Shown one piece after another: positions 32,318-41,313 of a stretch of DNA of 64,000 bases. The stretch comes from JBBSNV01 sp964458605 (GTDB lineage Bacteria; Pseudomonadota; Alphaproteobacteria; Reyranellales; JAQSWP01). A program made the translations under genes and the position numbers. The first letter of the stretch is position 1; each line of letters starts with the position of its first letter. Location: positions 1 through 64,000 of the forward strand of contig CAYWLS010000016.1 of assembly GCA_964458605.1 (NCBI GenBank), read 5' to 3'. The notes beneath the pieces are model-generated. The model made no database searches. It was not told the DNA's origin and was given only the letters and a program-made list of their open reading frames with translations.

Positions 32318-32621
32318 GTGACCTATCTGCTGCTGTTCCTGGCCGGCGCGCTGCTGTGCAACGCCATCCCGCATCTGGCGGCGGGGCTGCGCGGCGAGCC
32401 CTTCCCGACGCCTTTCGCCAAGCCGCGCGGCGTCGGCCTGTCGCCGCCGCTGGTCAATTTCCTGTGGGGCCTGCTCAACCTGGTGGTCGGGCTGTGGCTG
32501 GCGGCGGAGCGGCCGTTTGCGCTGGGCGTCAACGTCGCTCGCCCTGCTGGCCGGGGCGCTTGGCATCGGCATCTACCTGTCGCTGCATTTCGCCAAGGTG
32601 CGGCGCGACCGTGAAGGCTGA
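32318..32621 (+). pseudogene. Small membrane protein gene with a frameshift
   Basis: From GTG 32318 (AAGGTG ahead) the frame encodes a two- to three-segment membrane protein (TYLLLFLAGALLCNAIPHLAAGL..., then VNFLWGLLNLVVGLWLAA). Near 32535 the natural continuation SLALLAGALGIGIYLSLHF is found in the next frame and runs to TGA 32619-32621. As written, the frame ends at 32614 with an unrelated basic tail. One base too many or too few explains it; it may be a real mutation or a sequence error. The family is a small uncharacterised membrane protein of about 100 residues. Confidence 0.6.
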
Positions 32622-32627
32622 TCGACG

Positions 32628-33839
32628 CTACTTCGCCAGGCAGCTCTGCGCCGTCCAGCAGAACAGCCATTCCATGGCGTCGTAGTAGCGTTCCGGCGAG
32701 CGATCCTTCCACAGCTCGTTGCGCACCAGCCGCTCCACGTCCTTGGCGTGGTAGATGCGGCCCATCTCGCGCGAGGACAGCACGATGCGGGCGGTGCGCG
32801 CCACGCGCGAGCGCTGGTAGAGCTCGAAGGCCGGCGCGAACTCGTCGCCGCTGACGCGCAGCGCCTCGCCCAGGGTCACCGCGTCCTCCACCGCCATGCA
32901 GGCGCCCTGCGCCATGTATTGCAAAGTGGCGTGCGCGGCATCGCCCAGCAGGGTGACGCGGCCATAGTTCCATTGCGCGATCGGCTCGCGGTCGGCGGTG
33001 GCCCAGCGCGTCCAGTCCTTGGGCAGGTCGATGAGCTGGCGCGCCTTGGCGCAGATGCCGTCGAAATAGCTCTGCACCTCGTCGCGGCTGCCGATGCGCA
33101 CGCCCCATTCCTCGCGCTCGCGGCTGTGGAAGGTCACCACCACGTTGTATTGCGCGCCGCCGCGCAGCGGGTAATGCACCAGGTGGCAGTTGGGCCCGAC
33201 CCAGATGCTGGCGGCGTTCCATTGCAGGTCGGCCGGGAAGTCCTTCCTGTCGACGACGGCGCGATAGACCACATGGCCCGAGACCCGCGCCTCGTCGCCG
33301 ACATATTGCCGGCGCACCGCCGACTTCACGCCGTCGGCGCCGATCAGCGCCATGCCGCGATGGCGATTGCCCTTGGCGTCGATGGCCGTGACGCTTGCCT
33401 CGTCCTGCTCGACGCGCTGCACCTGGGTCGAGGTCAGCAGCGCGATGCTGCCGGCCGCCCGCGCGCCGTCCAGCAGCGCATCGTGCACGTCGGCGCGATG
33501 GATCACGGCATAGGGATTGCCGAAGCGGGCGCGAAACGCCGCGCCGGTCGGGATGCGGCCGACGACGGATTCGTCGAGCGCGTCGTGCATCACCATCTCG
33601 TCGGTATAGACCGCGCGCGAGCGGGCGAATTCGCCGATGCCCAGCGCGTCGAACGCCGCGAACCCATTCGGCCCGACCTGCAGCCCGGCGCCGATCTCGC
33701 CAAGCTGCGCGGCCTGCTCCAGCACCGTGACGGCAAAGCCGCGCCGCGCCAGGGCCAGCGCGGCGGCGATGCCGCCGATGCCGCCGCCCGCCACCAGCAC
33801 CGGCAGATCGGATCTCAGGTCGGATCTAGGGCGTGGCAT
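32628..33839 (-). CDS. FAD-dependent aromatic hydroxylase, 3-hydroxybenzoate 6-monooxygenase-like
   Basis: A 403-residue group A flavin monooxygenase: GGGIGGIAAALAL (FAD binding), GADGVKSAVR, and LLGDAAHATLQYMAQGACMAVEDA. The segment GRIPTGAAFRARFGNPYAVIHRADVHDALL is close to 3-hydroxybenzoate 6-hydroxylases, which form gentisate; salicylate-hydroxylase-like members are the alternative. No gentisate dioxygenase lies in the window. The start overlaps the end of the upstream SDR gene by 14 bp, so the two are one unit. Confidence 0.85.
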   Translation of the reverse strand: MPRPRSDLRSDLPVLVAGGGIGGIAAALALARRGFAVTVLEQAAQLGEIGAGLQVGPNGFAAFDALGIGEFARSRAVYTDEMVMHDALDESVVGRIPTGAAFRARFGNPYAVIHRADVHDALLDGARAAGSIALLTSTQVQRVEQDEASVTAIDAKGNRHRGMALIGADGVKSAVRRQYVGDEARVSGHVVYRAVVDRKDFPADLQWNAASIWVGPNCHLVHYPLRGGAQYNVVVTFHSREREEWGVRIGSRDEVQSYFDGICAKARQLIDLPKDWTRWATADREPIAQWNYGRVTLLGDAAHATLQYMAQGACMAVEDAVTLGEALRVSGDEFAPAFELYQRSRVARTARIVLSSREMGRIYHAKDVERLVRNELWKDRSPERYYDAMEWLFCWTAQSCLAK

Positions 33840-34617
33840 AGCCGCCGCTCACCGAGATCACCTGGCCCGAGACATGGCCCGCCATTTTGTCGGAGGCGAA
33901 GAACAGCACCGCGTTGGCGATGTCGGCGGCGGTGCCCAGCTTGCCCAGCGGCACCGCCTTGCGCGAGGTCTCGAACTGCGCCTCGGAGAACACCGCGCCG
34001 TCCTCCGCCCACAAACTGTCGCGGCCGACATCCTCGCGGCTGGCCGGCGGGATCACGCCCGGCGCCACCACGTTGCAGCGGATGTTGTAGCGGCCGAACT
34101 CCTTGGCGATGGCTTTGGCGAAGGTGTTGACCCCGCCCTTGGCCGCGCCATAGACCGCGTTGCGCTTCTCGCCGAAGCTGGCGTCGGAGGAGATGCACAC
34201 CACCGCGCCGGCCCGATTCGGCACCATGCGCTCCAGCGCCGCCTTGGTGGCGTGGATCGTGCCCATCAGGTTGATGCCGATTACCCGCTGCCAGTAGTCC
34301 GGCTTCTGGTCGGAGAAATATTGCGGCCGGTCCCAGCCGGCATTGTTGACCAGCACGTCGATGCGATCGTGCGCCCGCTCCGCCGCATCGACCAGCCGCT
34401 CGACATCCTCGAAGCTGGTGACGTCGGCCCGCACCACCTCGACCCTCGCGCCGTGACGCTGGCGCGCCAGCTTCGCCGTGGCCTCGGCCTGGTCGCGATC
34501 GATGTCGCCCAAGGTGATGCGCGCGCCCTCGGCGGCGAAGGCCAGCACGATGCCGCGGCCGATATTCGAACCGCCGCCGGTGATCAGCACCGACTTGCCG
34601 GCAAACCCCAGATCCAT
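33826..34617 (-). CDS. Short-chain dehydrogenase, BadH-like
   Basis: A 263-residue SDR with TGGGSNIGRG, NNAGWDRP, a catalytic serine in VCISSDAS, Y-G-A-A-K as YxxxK, and an Ile-Pro lid region. The overall pattern resembles 2-hydroxycyclohexanecarboxyl-CoA dehydrogenase and related ring-alcohol dehydrogenases. GGAGG precedes ATG 34617. It is the first gene of a two-gene transcript with the flavin hydroxylase, suggesting oxidation of a hydroxylated cyclic acid. Confidence 0.87.
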   Translation of the reverse strand: MDLGFAGKSVLITGGGSNIGRGIVLAFAAEGARITLGDIDRDQAEATAKLARQRHGARVEVVRADVTSFEDVERLVDAAERAHDRIDVLVNNAGWDRPQYFSDQKPDYWQRVIGINLMGTIHATKAALERMVPNRAGAVVCISSDASFGEKRNAVYGAAKGGVNTFAKAIAKEFGRYNIRCNVVAPGVIPPASREDVGRDSLWAEDGAVFSEAQFETSRKAVPLGKLGTAADIANAVLFFASDKMAGHVSGQVISVSGGYATP

Positions 34618-34810
34618 TCCCGTCCTCCCTCGCTTTGGCCGCAGCCTAGCGCGGCGCAAGCCGCCGCCGGCAGCCTATTCCGCCGCTGCCATCGCGTTGC
34701 GGCATGGCCCGGATCCGGATCGCTCGCAATGCGGGATTGGCCTGGAAGCGAAGCGCCCCGGAGCAGGCTCTGCCCCGGGGCACAGGATTGCCTGTCCGAT
34801 ACGGCCGTCC

Positions 34811-35698
34811 CTACCGACGATCGCCGCGGCACCTCACCTCGCCCGGGCGGTCGTTGACCACGTCGCAGCGGGCATTGTTGGGCAGGTCGCGCACCACGCG
34901 CCAATGGTCGGGCGTGCGATCGCCGCGGTCGTGGGCGGTGATATAGCCGCAGATCATGTTGTTGTTCTCGATCCACACCCGCCAGAAGCGCAAGGTCTCC
35001 GCACCCATCGCCTTCCACGGCCCGTCGTCGCCGACCACGTCGGCGGTGGCGCGCACATTGGCGGGGCACTTGAAGGCGTCGAAGCGCGGCGGCCGGATGC
35101 GGGTCTGATCGCAGACCAGGGCAACGCTGTCGATATAGAGACCCCAGCGGCCGACCAGCGCGCTGCCCACCGCATTGGCCGGACACCAGCCGGCCGGGTC
35201 GTTGGGGCCGCGACGATCGGAGCCGGGTCGGCTGCCGCCGGCGCCGATCGAACCGACCGTCTCGAAGCGGTTGGCGCGATCGTTCCAGCGCTGGCAGCGC
35301 AGGACGATCTCGTGCACGTAGTTGGCGCCGGCGAAGACCTGGACGCCGGGGAAATTGTAGGAGCGCGCGTTCCAGCTGCCGCCGAGGCCGGTGACCAGCG
35401 ACCCCGCCGGACAGATCTGCTGCACGCGACGGCCGCCGCCGCCATTGCCGACCGTATAGATATCGCCGACCAGTTCGTTGTTGCGGACCCTGCGGCAGAT
35501 CACCTGCACGCCGTTGAGGAAATTGTCGACCCAGGCGTTGATGCCGACGATCGCGCCATCCTCGCCGCAATCGAGCCGATAGGGGCTGCCGCCATTGCCG
35601 CCCATCGGCGCCGTCCGCGTTTCCTGCGCCAGCGCGGTGCCGGCCAGCAGCAGGCAGGCGGCCGCGCCGGCCAATACGATGCGAATCAAGGACCTCAT
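34811..35698 (-). CDS. Secreted Gly/Cys-rich protein with two lectin-like repeats
   Basis: The 295-residue precursor has a signal peptide (IRIVLAGAAACLLLAGTALA). Two similar regions begin with a Gly-rich turn, then D/C-G...I-V-G-I or C-P-A-G-S-L-V-T-G-L-G-G-S-W: roughly residues 30-110 and 110-180, each with Cys and Trp and an NGVQVICRR- or YVHEIVLRCQR-like strand. This recalls jacalin-like or other beta-prism folds, but I cannot assign it. A third, longer region has C-P-A-N twice. GGAGG precedes ATG 35698, and a GGCAC-N16-CGTT element lies 42 bp ahead. Probably periplasmic or extracellular. Confidence 0.7.
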   Translation of the reverse strand: MRSLIRIVLAGAAACLLLAGTALAQETRTAPMGGNGGSPYRLDCGEDGAIVGINAWVDNFLNGVQVICRRVRNNELVGDIYTVGNGGGGRRVQQICPAGSLVTGLGGSWNARSYNFPGVQVFAGANYVHEIVLRCQRWNDRANRFETVGSIGAGGSRPGSDRRGPNDPAGWCPANAVGSALVGRWGLYIDSVALVCDQTRIRPPRFDAFKCPANVRATADVVGDDGPWKAMGAETLRFWRVWIENNNMICGYITAHDRGDRTPDHWRVVRDLPNNARCDVVNDRPGEVRCRGDRR

Positions 35699-35739
35699 GA
35701 AAACCTCCCGGAAGATTTCATCGACGACGATCAAAGCTT

Positions 35740-35764
35740 AACGCAGCGGCACGCAAAATGTGCC
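35740..35764 (-). promoter_or_regulatory. EcfG-type promoter (one mismatch)
   Basis: On the minus strand it reads GGCAC-N16-CGTT. It lies 42 bp ahead of the secreted-protein start at 35698. Single-mismatch sites are expected by chance now and then, so this one is weak. Confidence 0.35.
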
Positions 35765-35899
35765 AAACCGCAACGGGCGATGCGAGCGCGAAGCAGCCGC
35801 GCCCATTCCCGCCATTCCATCTTGAGGGCGGGATTCTGAATTAAATGTGGCAAGCGGCAGCCGGGCGCGATGCCTTGGAAAAGTACCCGACCGTCCTTG

Positions 35900-35938
35900 C
35901 CGAACAGCCTCACCGAACAGCCTCGCCAAACGGCCTCG
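35900..35938. repeat. Three tandem copies of a 13-bp unit
   Basis: Units of the type (G/A)CC(G/A)AACAGCCTC, the third with two changes, occur in the intergenic region between the secreted-protein gene and the TetR operator. The length and copy number match the repeats at 22861 and 41208. Confidence 0.7.
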
Positions 35939-35974
35939 CCGGACGGCGCTCCCCGCCCATTTGACTCGCGCCGG

Positions 35975-35994
35975 AAATGAATCTAGATTCATTT
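35975..35994. promoter_or_regulatory. Perfect 20-bp palindrome, TetR operator
   Basis: AAATGAATCTAGATTCATTT is its own reverse complement over all 20 bp. It lies 22 bp before ATG 36017 of a TetR gene, the usual position of an autoregulatory operator. Confidence 0.75.
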
Positions 35995-36016
35995 TCCCTG
36001 AAGATTGGTTCACACC

Positions 36017-36667
36017 ATGGCCCTGGCCCAGCTGCGCCGCCGGCAGATCGAGGACACGCTCAACCGCATCCTCGCCGTCACCCGCGCGTTGATCGCCGAG
36101 GGCGGCTGGGCTGCGGCGCAGATCTCGGTGATCGCCGACCGCGCCGGCCTGGCCACCGGCTCGATCTATCGCTACTTCGATTCCAAGGTCGATCTGTGCG
36201 TCCAGGTGCTGGCGCAGGTCTCCGAACGCGAAGCCCAGGTCGCCGCCGCGATCATCGATTCGACCGGTTCCCCCGGAGGCGACGCCGCATCGCGCCTGCA
36301 CGACGTGGTGGCGACTTTCGTGCGCCGTGCCGCGCGCCAGTCGCGGCTGGCCTATGCCTTGATCGCCGAGCCGTGCGAGCCGGCGCTGGACGAGGCGCGT
36401 CTGCAATATCGCGACGCGCTGGCGCGGCAGATCGCCCGCCTGCTCGAGGAAGGCCGCGACAGCGGCGCCTTCGTCGATGCGCCGGCCGAGGTGCTGTCGA
36501 CCTGCATTGCCGGCGCCATGATGGAGCCGCTGATCCGCCCGCTGGCGCGCGCCGGCCGCCCATCGAAGGCCGAGATCGACGCCCTGGCCGAGCAGGTCGC
36601 CGCCGCCTGCGTGCGCATGGTGCGCGCGCCGGGTCCTCGCCTTCGTGCGCCACGGAGGAGCAAATGA
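36017..36667 (+). CDS. TetR-family regulator of the AidB-type operon
   Basis: A 216-residue TetR protein with the helix-turn-helix in AAQISVIADRAGLATGSIYRYFDSKVDL (about 35-60) and a helical C-terminal domain. ATG 36017 is chosen over TTG 36005, as it is the conserved start. Its TGA overlaps the ATG of the acyl-CoA dehydrogenase (ATGA), so regulator and enzyme are co-translated. The perfect palindrome at 35975 suggests autoregulation of the whole unit, perhaps released by an acyl-CoA. Confidence 0.9.
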   Translation: MALAQLRRRQIEDTLNRILAVTRALIAEGGWAAAQISVIADRAGLATGSIYRYFDSKVDLCVQVLAQVSEREAQVAAAIIDSTGSPGGDAASRLHDVVATFVRRAARQSRLAYALIAEPCEPALDEARLQYRDALARQIARLLEEGRDSGAFVDAPAEVLSTCIAGAMMEPLIRPLARAGRPSKAEIDALAEQVAAACVRMVRAPGPRLRAPRRSK

Positions 36668-38280
36668 GCACGCATCAGGTCCTGAACCAGGCCCGGCCCG
36701 CCACCGGCTTCAACGCCTTCGAGGGCGACGCCGTGCTGCGCGAGCAGGTGCAGCGCCATGCGCCGTGGAGCGCCGATCGCGCCACGCGGCTGGGAGCGCT
36801 GGCCGGCGACGAACAGACACAGGAGGCAGCCCGCCTGGCCAACGAATACGGGCCGCAACTCAAAAGCCACGACCGCTTCGGCAACCGGCTCGACTGGGTC
36901 GAATTCCATCCGGCCTGGCACCAATTGATGGGCCTGGCCTTCGGCAGCGGCGTTCATAGTCTCGCCTGGACCGCGCCACAGCCCGGCGGCCACTTTGCCC
37001 GCGCCGTGCTGAGCTATCTGTGGAACCAGGTCGAGAACGGCGTCGGCTGCCCCACCGGCATGGCCTATGCGGCGGCGGCGGGCTTCGCCGACCGGCCCGC
37101 GTTCAAGCTATGGCACGACAAGACGATCGCGCCCGACTACGACCCGCGCCGCCTGCCGCTGCACCGGAAGAAGGCGGCGGTGATCGGCTATGCCATGACC
37201 GAGAAGCAAGGCGGCTCCGATCTGCGCCAGACCCAGACCACCGCCGAGTTCGCCGGCACGGAGAACGGCGCCGACATCTACCTGATCACCGGCCATAAAT
37301 GGTTCTTCTCGGTGCCGACCAGCGACGGCTTCTACACGCTCGCTCGAACCAGATCCGGCGTGAGCTGCCTGTTCGTGCCGCGCATCCATGACGACGGCAG
37401 CCTCAACCGCGTGTTCATCCAGCGGCTGAAGGACAAATGCGGCAATCGCTCCAATGCTTCGAGCGAAGTGGAGTTCGACCAGACCCGCGCGCTGCTGGTC
37501 GGCGAGGAAGGCCGCGGCATCGCCGAGATCCTGAGCCATGCGCATCTGACGCGGCTGGATTTCGCCGTCGGCTCGGCCGGGCTGATGCGCCAGGCGCTGA
37601 CCCTGGCGCTCAACCATGCCGGCACGCGCAACGGCTTTGGCCAGCGCATGGCCGAGCTGCCGATGCAGGCCAATGTGCTGGCCGACATGGCGCTGGAGAG
37701 CGAGGCCGCCACCTTGTCGGCGCTGCGTGTGGCCCGCGCCACCGATGCGATGGAAACGAACGCGCAGGAGCGGCTGCTGGCCCGCGTCGCCACGCCGGTG
37801 GTGAAGTTCTGGAACTGCCAGCGCGCCGCCTATTTCGTCTACGAGGCGGTGCAGGTGCATGGCGGCAACGGCTTCATCATGGAGAACCCGGTGGCGCGGC
37901 TCTATCGCGAGGCGCCGCTCAACTCGATCTGGGAAGGCACCTCCAACATGATGTGCATGGACGTGCTGCGGGCGCTCAGCCGCGAGCCCGGCGCGCGCGA
38001 GGCCTTCATGGCGGAAGTGGCCGCCGTGCCGCAGGACGGCTTCATGGGCCGGCTGGGCGACGACCTGGCCTCGCGCGTGAACGACGAAGGCAGCGCCCGC
38101 GCGCTGGTGACGCGCATGGCTCTCGCCTTGCAAGCCAGCGAGATGCTGAAGCACAGCCCTCAGGCGGTGGCGCAGCGCTTCATCGACTCGCGGCTGGGCG
38201 GCCAGCATGCCGGCATCATGGGCTCGCTGGCCAACGGCCCCGACCTGGCCGATATCGTGGCCCGCGCCGCCGTGGCGTAA
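36664..38280 (+). CDS. Acyl-CoA dehydrogenase, AidB-like
   Basis: A 538-residue flavoenzyme of the long AidB type: an N-terminal extension (about 1-170), the middle region with YAMTEKQGGSDLRQTQT and GHKWFFS, and the C-terminal half with HGGNGFIMENP and LYREAPLNSIWEGTSNMMCMDVLRAL. The catalytic-glutamate position is in IWEGTS. AidB of E. coli responds to alkylation stress; relatives in acyl-CoA pathways act on isovaleryl-CoA-like substrates. It is coupled to the upstream TetR gene, and a broken class II aldolase follows within 30 bp. Confidence 0.9.
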   Translation: MSTHQVLNQARPATGFNAFEGDAVLREQVQRHAPWSADRATRLGALAGDEQTQEAARLANEYGPQLKSHDRFGNRLDWVEFHPAWHQLMGLAFGSGVHSLAWTAPQPGGHFARAVLSYLWNQVENGVGCPTGMAYAAAAGFADRPAFKLWHDKTIAPDYDPRRLPLHRKKAAVIGYAMTEKQGGSDLRQTQTTAEFAGTENGADIYLITGHKWFFSVPTSDGFYTLARTRSGVSCLFVPRIHDDGSLNRVFIQRLKDKCGNRSNASSEVEFDQTRALLVGEEGRGIAEILSHAHLTRLDFAVGSAGLMRQALTLALNHAGTRNGFGQRMAELPMQANVLADMALESEAATLSALRVARATDAMETNAQERLLARVATPVVKFWNCQRAAYFVYEAVQVHGGNGFIMENPVARLYREAPLNSIWEGTSNMMCMDVLRALSREPGAREAFMAEVAAVPQDGFMGRLGDDLASRVNDEGSARALVTRMALALQASEMLKHSPQAVAQRFIDSRLGGQHAGIMGSLANGPDLADIVARAAVA

Positions 38281-38306
38281 GGAACAAACCCCATGCAAAC
38301 ATCGCC

Positions 38307-38765
38307 GTGAGCAAGGTGAAGGCCGCCATGTCGCCGCAGGAGTGGCAGACGCGCATCGATCTGGCCGCCTGCTACCGGCTGATGGCGCTCTATGGCATGA
38401 CCGACCTGATCTACAACCACATCGGCGCCCGCATCCCCGGCGCCGCGGAGCACTGCCTGATCGACCCCTACGGCATGCGAGGAGATCACCGCCTCGAGCC
38501 TGGTGACGATCGACGTCGAAGGCAACACGCTGCTGCAGCCCGACCATGGCTACAACGCCAACGTGGCGGGCTTCTATCCAGGCGGCCATCGACAACACGG
38601 TGAGCAGCTTCCGCGGCAGCGAGATCACCCTGCTCGACCAAGCTGCCGCCAACCCGACCCTGAACGCCCGGGCGGGATCCGACAGCGGCGGCTACGGCGC
38701 GCTGGAGTGGCCGGCGCTGCTGCGCAAGCTCGACCGCGCCGATCCGGTCTGGCGGCAGCAAGCAT
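38307..38765 (+). pseudogene. Broken class II aldolase/adducin-family gene
   Basis: Pieces of one family occur in three frames. RIDLAACYRLMALYGMTDLIYNHIGARIP gives the N-terminus; EITASSLVTIDVEGNTLLQPDHGYNANVAGF follows after a shift near 38477; and a C-terminal piece ending YGALEWPALLRKLDRADP follows after a second shift near 38577. The central part with the metal-binding H-x-H is missing, so about 100 codons are deleted. The protein cannot be functional. It was probably the third gene of the TetR-AidB operon. Confidence 0.8.
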
Positions 38766-38809
38766 GTGTGCGCGTCACCGCGCCTCTTGGGGGAGGGGCG
38801 AGAAAGCCG

Positions 38810-39286
38810 TCACTCCGCGCCGCCCGGCGGTCCCGCAAAGAACGCCTGCAGCACGGGACGCTGGCCCTTGGTGATCCTGGCGAGCGCGGTTGCTTCGCCG
38901 AACCACTGGGCGCGATCGACCTCGGGGAAGGATTGCCGGCGGCCCGAGTTGGGCGGCCATATCATCTCGAAGCTATTGCTGCTGAGCGCGGCGGGATCGC
39001 AATCGCCCTGGCGCGCGAAGACACGCAGCGTCTTGCCGCCGCTCAAGCGGAACAGACCCAGGTCGCGATAGGCGTCGTCGTCGGCCAGCGCAAAGCCGGT
39101 CTCCTCGGCGAATTCGCGGCGCGCCGCCACGAGCGGATCCTCGCCGGGATCGATCAGCCCTTTGGGGATCGACCAGACCTGGTCGTCCTTCTTGGCCCAG
39201 AACGGCCCGCCCGGATGCGCCAGGAACACCTCGACCGCACGCTTGCCCCGGCGATACAGCAGAATGCCGGCAGAGAGCTGGGGCAC
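38810..39286 (-). CDS. NUDIX hydrolase
   Basis: A 158-residue protein with the NUDIX box G-L-I-D-P-G-E-D...R-R-E-F-A-E-E-T-G (about residues 43-65) and the SAGILLYRRG opening of the phosphohistidine-phosphatase-like/diadenosine-hydrolase branch. It hydrolyses nucleoside diphosphate derivatives. Its start lies 7 bp from the stop of the sensor kinase gene at 39294, so it is probably co-transcribed. Confidence 0.88.
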   Translation of the reverse strand: MPQLSAGILLYRRGKRAVEVFLAHPGGPFWAKKDDQVWSIPKGLIDPGEDPLVAARREFAEETGFALADDDAYRDLGLFRLSGGKTLRVFARQGDCDPAALSSNSFEMIWPPNSGRRQSFPEVDRAQWFGEATALARITKGQRPVLQAFFAGPPGGAE

Positions 39287-39293
39287 GCCGGCG

Positions 39294-41045
39294 CTAGCCC
39301 AGCAGCAGCCGGCGCATCAGGCCGATCAGCTGCTCCGAGGTGAACGGCTTGCTGAGCACCGGCACGTCGCGGAATTCGGCATTGATGCCCTCGCGGCCGT
39401 AGCCGGTGGCGAAGGCGAAGGGCACGCCCTGGCGCTGCAGCGCCGTAGCCAGGTCGTGCACCGGCTGGCCCGCCAGATTGGCGTCGAGCAGCACCGCATC
39501 GAACTGGCCCAGCGCCACCGCCCGCCGCGCCGCATCGAGGGTGCCGGCGCGGCCCGACACCACCATGCCGACATCGGTCAGCGCGCTTTCGATGTCCAGC
39601 GCAACCAGCACCTCGTCCTCGACGATCAGCACTCGCTTGCCTTCCATGCCGGCGCTGCCGGTCCCGCCGACAGTCTCGATGCCCTCGCGCTCGGCCGCCG
39701 ACAGGCTGGTGGTGCTTTCGACCTCCGGCAGCGGCACCACCAGTTCGCAGGTCACGCCACCAGGCCGGTAGTGCAGCAGCCCGCGGCCGCCTTCCGATTC
39801 CAGAGTGCGCTCGATCAAGGTGCTGCCGAAGCCGCGCCGGCTGGGCTCGCTCACGCCCTCGACCCCGCTCTCGCGCCATTGCAGCACCAGTTCGCGGCGC
39901 GGATAGGCGAATACCTGCCACTGGATCGCCAGCCGGCCGCCGGCTTGCGACAGGGCGCCGTATTTGCGCGCGTTGGTGGCCAGCTCGTGCAGCACCAGCC
40001 CGAGATTGACCGCCGCCTTGGCCGGCAGGAACACCGGCGGGCCGTCGAAGGCGATGCGCTCGCCGCCATCCTTGCCCAGCACCACCTGCTCGCGCGCGAT
40101 CTGCTCGATCGACGCGCCCTGCATGCGCCCGCTGACCAGCAGGTCGTGCGCCCGCGCCAGCGACTGGATGCGGCCGTTGAACGAGGCGACGAAGGCGGCC
40201 GGGCTCGAAGCGCTGCGCAGCGACTGGCCGGCCAGCGCCTGGATGGTAGCCAGGGTGTTCTTGACGCGATGGTTGAGCTCGTCGAACAGCAGGCGCTGCA
40301 ACTGCTCGGCCTGTTTGCGTTCGGTGACGTCGCGCGCGATCTTGGAAGCGCCGACCACCACGCCGGCGCGGTTGCGCAGCGGCGACACGGTGATCGAAAC
40401 GTCGATGCGCCGGCCGTCCTTGGTCAGGCGCACCGTGTCGAAATGCTCGATACGCTGGCCGCGCTGGATGCGGGCGATGATCTCCTTCTCCTCGTCCTGC
40501 AGCTCAGCAGGGATGATCTTGAGGATCGGCTGGCCGATCATCTCCTCCGCGCTCCAGCCGAAGATGCGCTGGGCCGCGGCGTTCCAGGAATTGATGCGCC
40601 CGGTCAGATCCTTCGAAACGATGGCGTCTTCGGACGAGGACACGATCGCCGCCAGCCGGGCCAGCTCCATGTCCGCCTTGACCCGGTCGCTGAGATCGAT
40701 CAGCACGTTGAGCATGCCGATCACCTTGCCTTGCGCGTCGCGCAGCAAGCTGGGATGGCCGCGCACCGTGACGCGGCTGCCATCGGGCCGTTCGACGATC
40801 GCTTCGGCACCCTGCACCGCCCGGTCGGCCTTGAGGGATACCGCGGTCGGGCTTTGCTCGGCGGACAGCGGCTGGCCGCCCAGGCCGTAGAGGCGCCAGG
40901 CGCCGGTCCAGCGTGCCTTGGCCAGTTCGGGACGGTATCCCCACAGCTCGGCGGCGGCCTCGTTGTAATAGGTGAGATAGCCCTCGGCGTCGGTCAGGTA
41001 GGCTGGTAACGGCAGCGCTGCGAGCAGGGTCGGATCGACGGTCAT
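39294..41045 (-). CDS. PAS-PAS-HWE/HisKA_2-type sensor kinase with C-terminal receiver
   Basis: A 583-residue soluble kinase. It has a first PAS (about 12-125, with a PAC-like IGMLNVLIDLSDR), a second PAS (about 135-250, ending KIARDVTERKQAEQ), then the phospho-histidine in DELNHRVKNTLATIQALAG as in HWE/HisKA_2 kinases, an HATPase with LGLVLHELATNARKYGAL, and a receiver with the aspartate in AVLLDANLAG. Many HWE kinases feed PhyR in the general stress response. No ribosome site is obvious at ATG 41045. A GGATC-N16-CGTT element lies 88 bp ahead. Confidence 0.9.
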   Translation of the reverse strand: MTVDPTLLAALPLPAYLTDAEGYLTYYNEAAAELWGYRPELAKARWTGAWRLYGLGGQPLSAEQSPTAVSLKADRAVQGAEAIVERPDGSRVTVRGHPSLLRDAQGKVIGMLNVLIDLSDRVKADMELARLAAIVSSSEDAIVSKDLTGRINSWNAAAQRIFGWSAEEMIGQPILKIIPAELQDEEKEIIARIQRGQRIEHFDTVRLTKDGRRIDVSITVSPLRNRAGVVVGASKIARDVTERKQAEQLQRLLFDELNHRVKNTLATIQALAGQSLRSASSPAAFVASFNGRIQSLARAHDLLVSGRMQGASIEQIAREQVVLGKDGGERIAFDGPPVFLPAKAAVNLGLVLHELATNARKYGALSQAGGRLAIQWQVFAYPRRELVLQWRESGVEGVSEPSRRGFGSTLIERTLESEGGRGLLHYRPGGVTCELVVPLPEVESTTSLSAAEREGIETVGGTGSAGMEGKRVLIVEDEVLVALDIESALTDVGMVVSGRAGTLDAARRAVALGQFDAVLLDANLAGQPVHDLATALQRQGVPFAFATGYGREGINAEFRDVPVLSKPFTSEQLIGLMRRLLLG

Positions 41046-41132
41046 TCGCGTTGTTTTACTTGTGGTTGCCCCGCCGGGGTGGCTGCAATCTAGCCAAGAT
41101 CGCAGCGCTCGGCAAAAAATGACGTCTACGGT

Positions 41133-41157
41133 AACGTTTGGCCGCGCCGAACGATCC
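41133..41157 (-). promoter_or_regulatory. EcfG-type promoter (one mismatch) of the HWE kinase gene
   Basis: On the minus strand it reads GGATC-N16-CGTT. It lies back to back with the plus-strand site at 41262. Confidence 0.4.
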
Positions 41158-41207
41158 CGGCCGACATCCCCCGGCGCCCCGTATCGCCGCCGGTCGCCCC
41201 CAAAGGG

Positions 41208-41258
41208 CAGTCGATGGGGGCAGTCGATGGGGGGCAGTCGATGGGGCGGTCGACGGGC
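41208..41258. repeat. Three to four tandem copies of a 13-14-bp unit
   Basis: CAGTCGATGGGG starts at 41208, 41221 and 41235, with a degraded fourth copy at 41248. It lies between the two divergent EcfG-type promoters. Confidence 0.85.
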
Positions 41259-41261
41259 AAC

Positions 41262-41286
41262 TGAACAGGCCGGTGGGCCATCCGTT
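41262..41286 (+). promoter_or_regulatory. EcfG-type promoter (one mismatch) of the DUF4142 gene
   Basis: TGAAC-N16-CGTT on the plus strand, 27 bp ahead of ATG 41314 and right after the tandem repeat. Confidence 0.45.
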
Positions 41287-41313
41287 TTCCCTTGTACAGC
41301 CAAGGAGAAAAGG

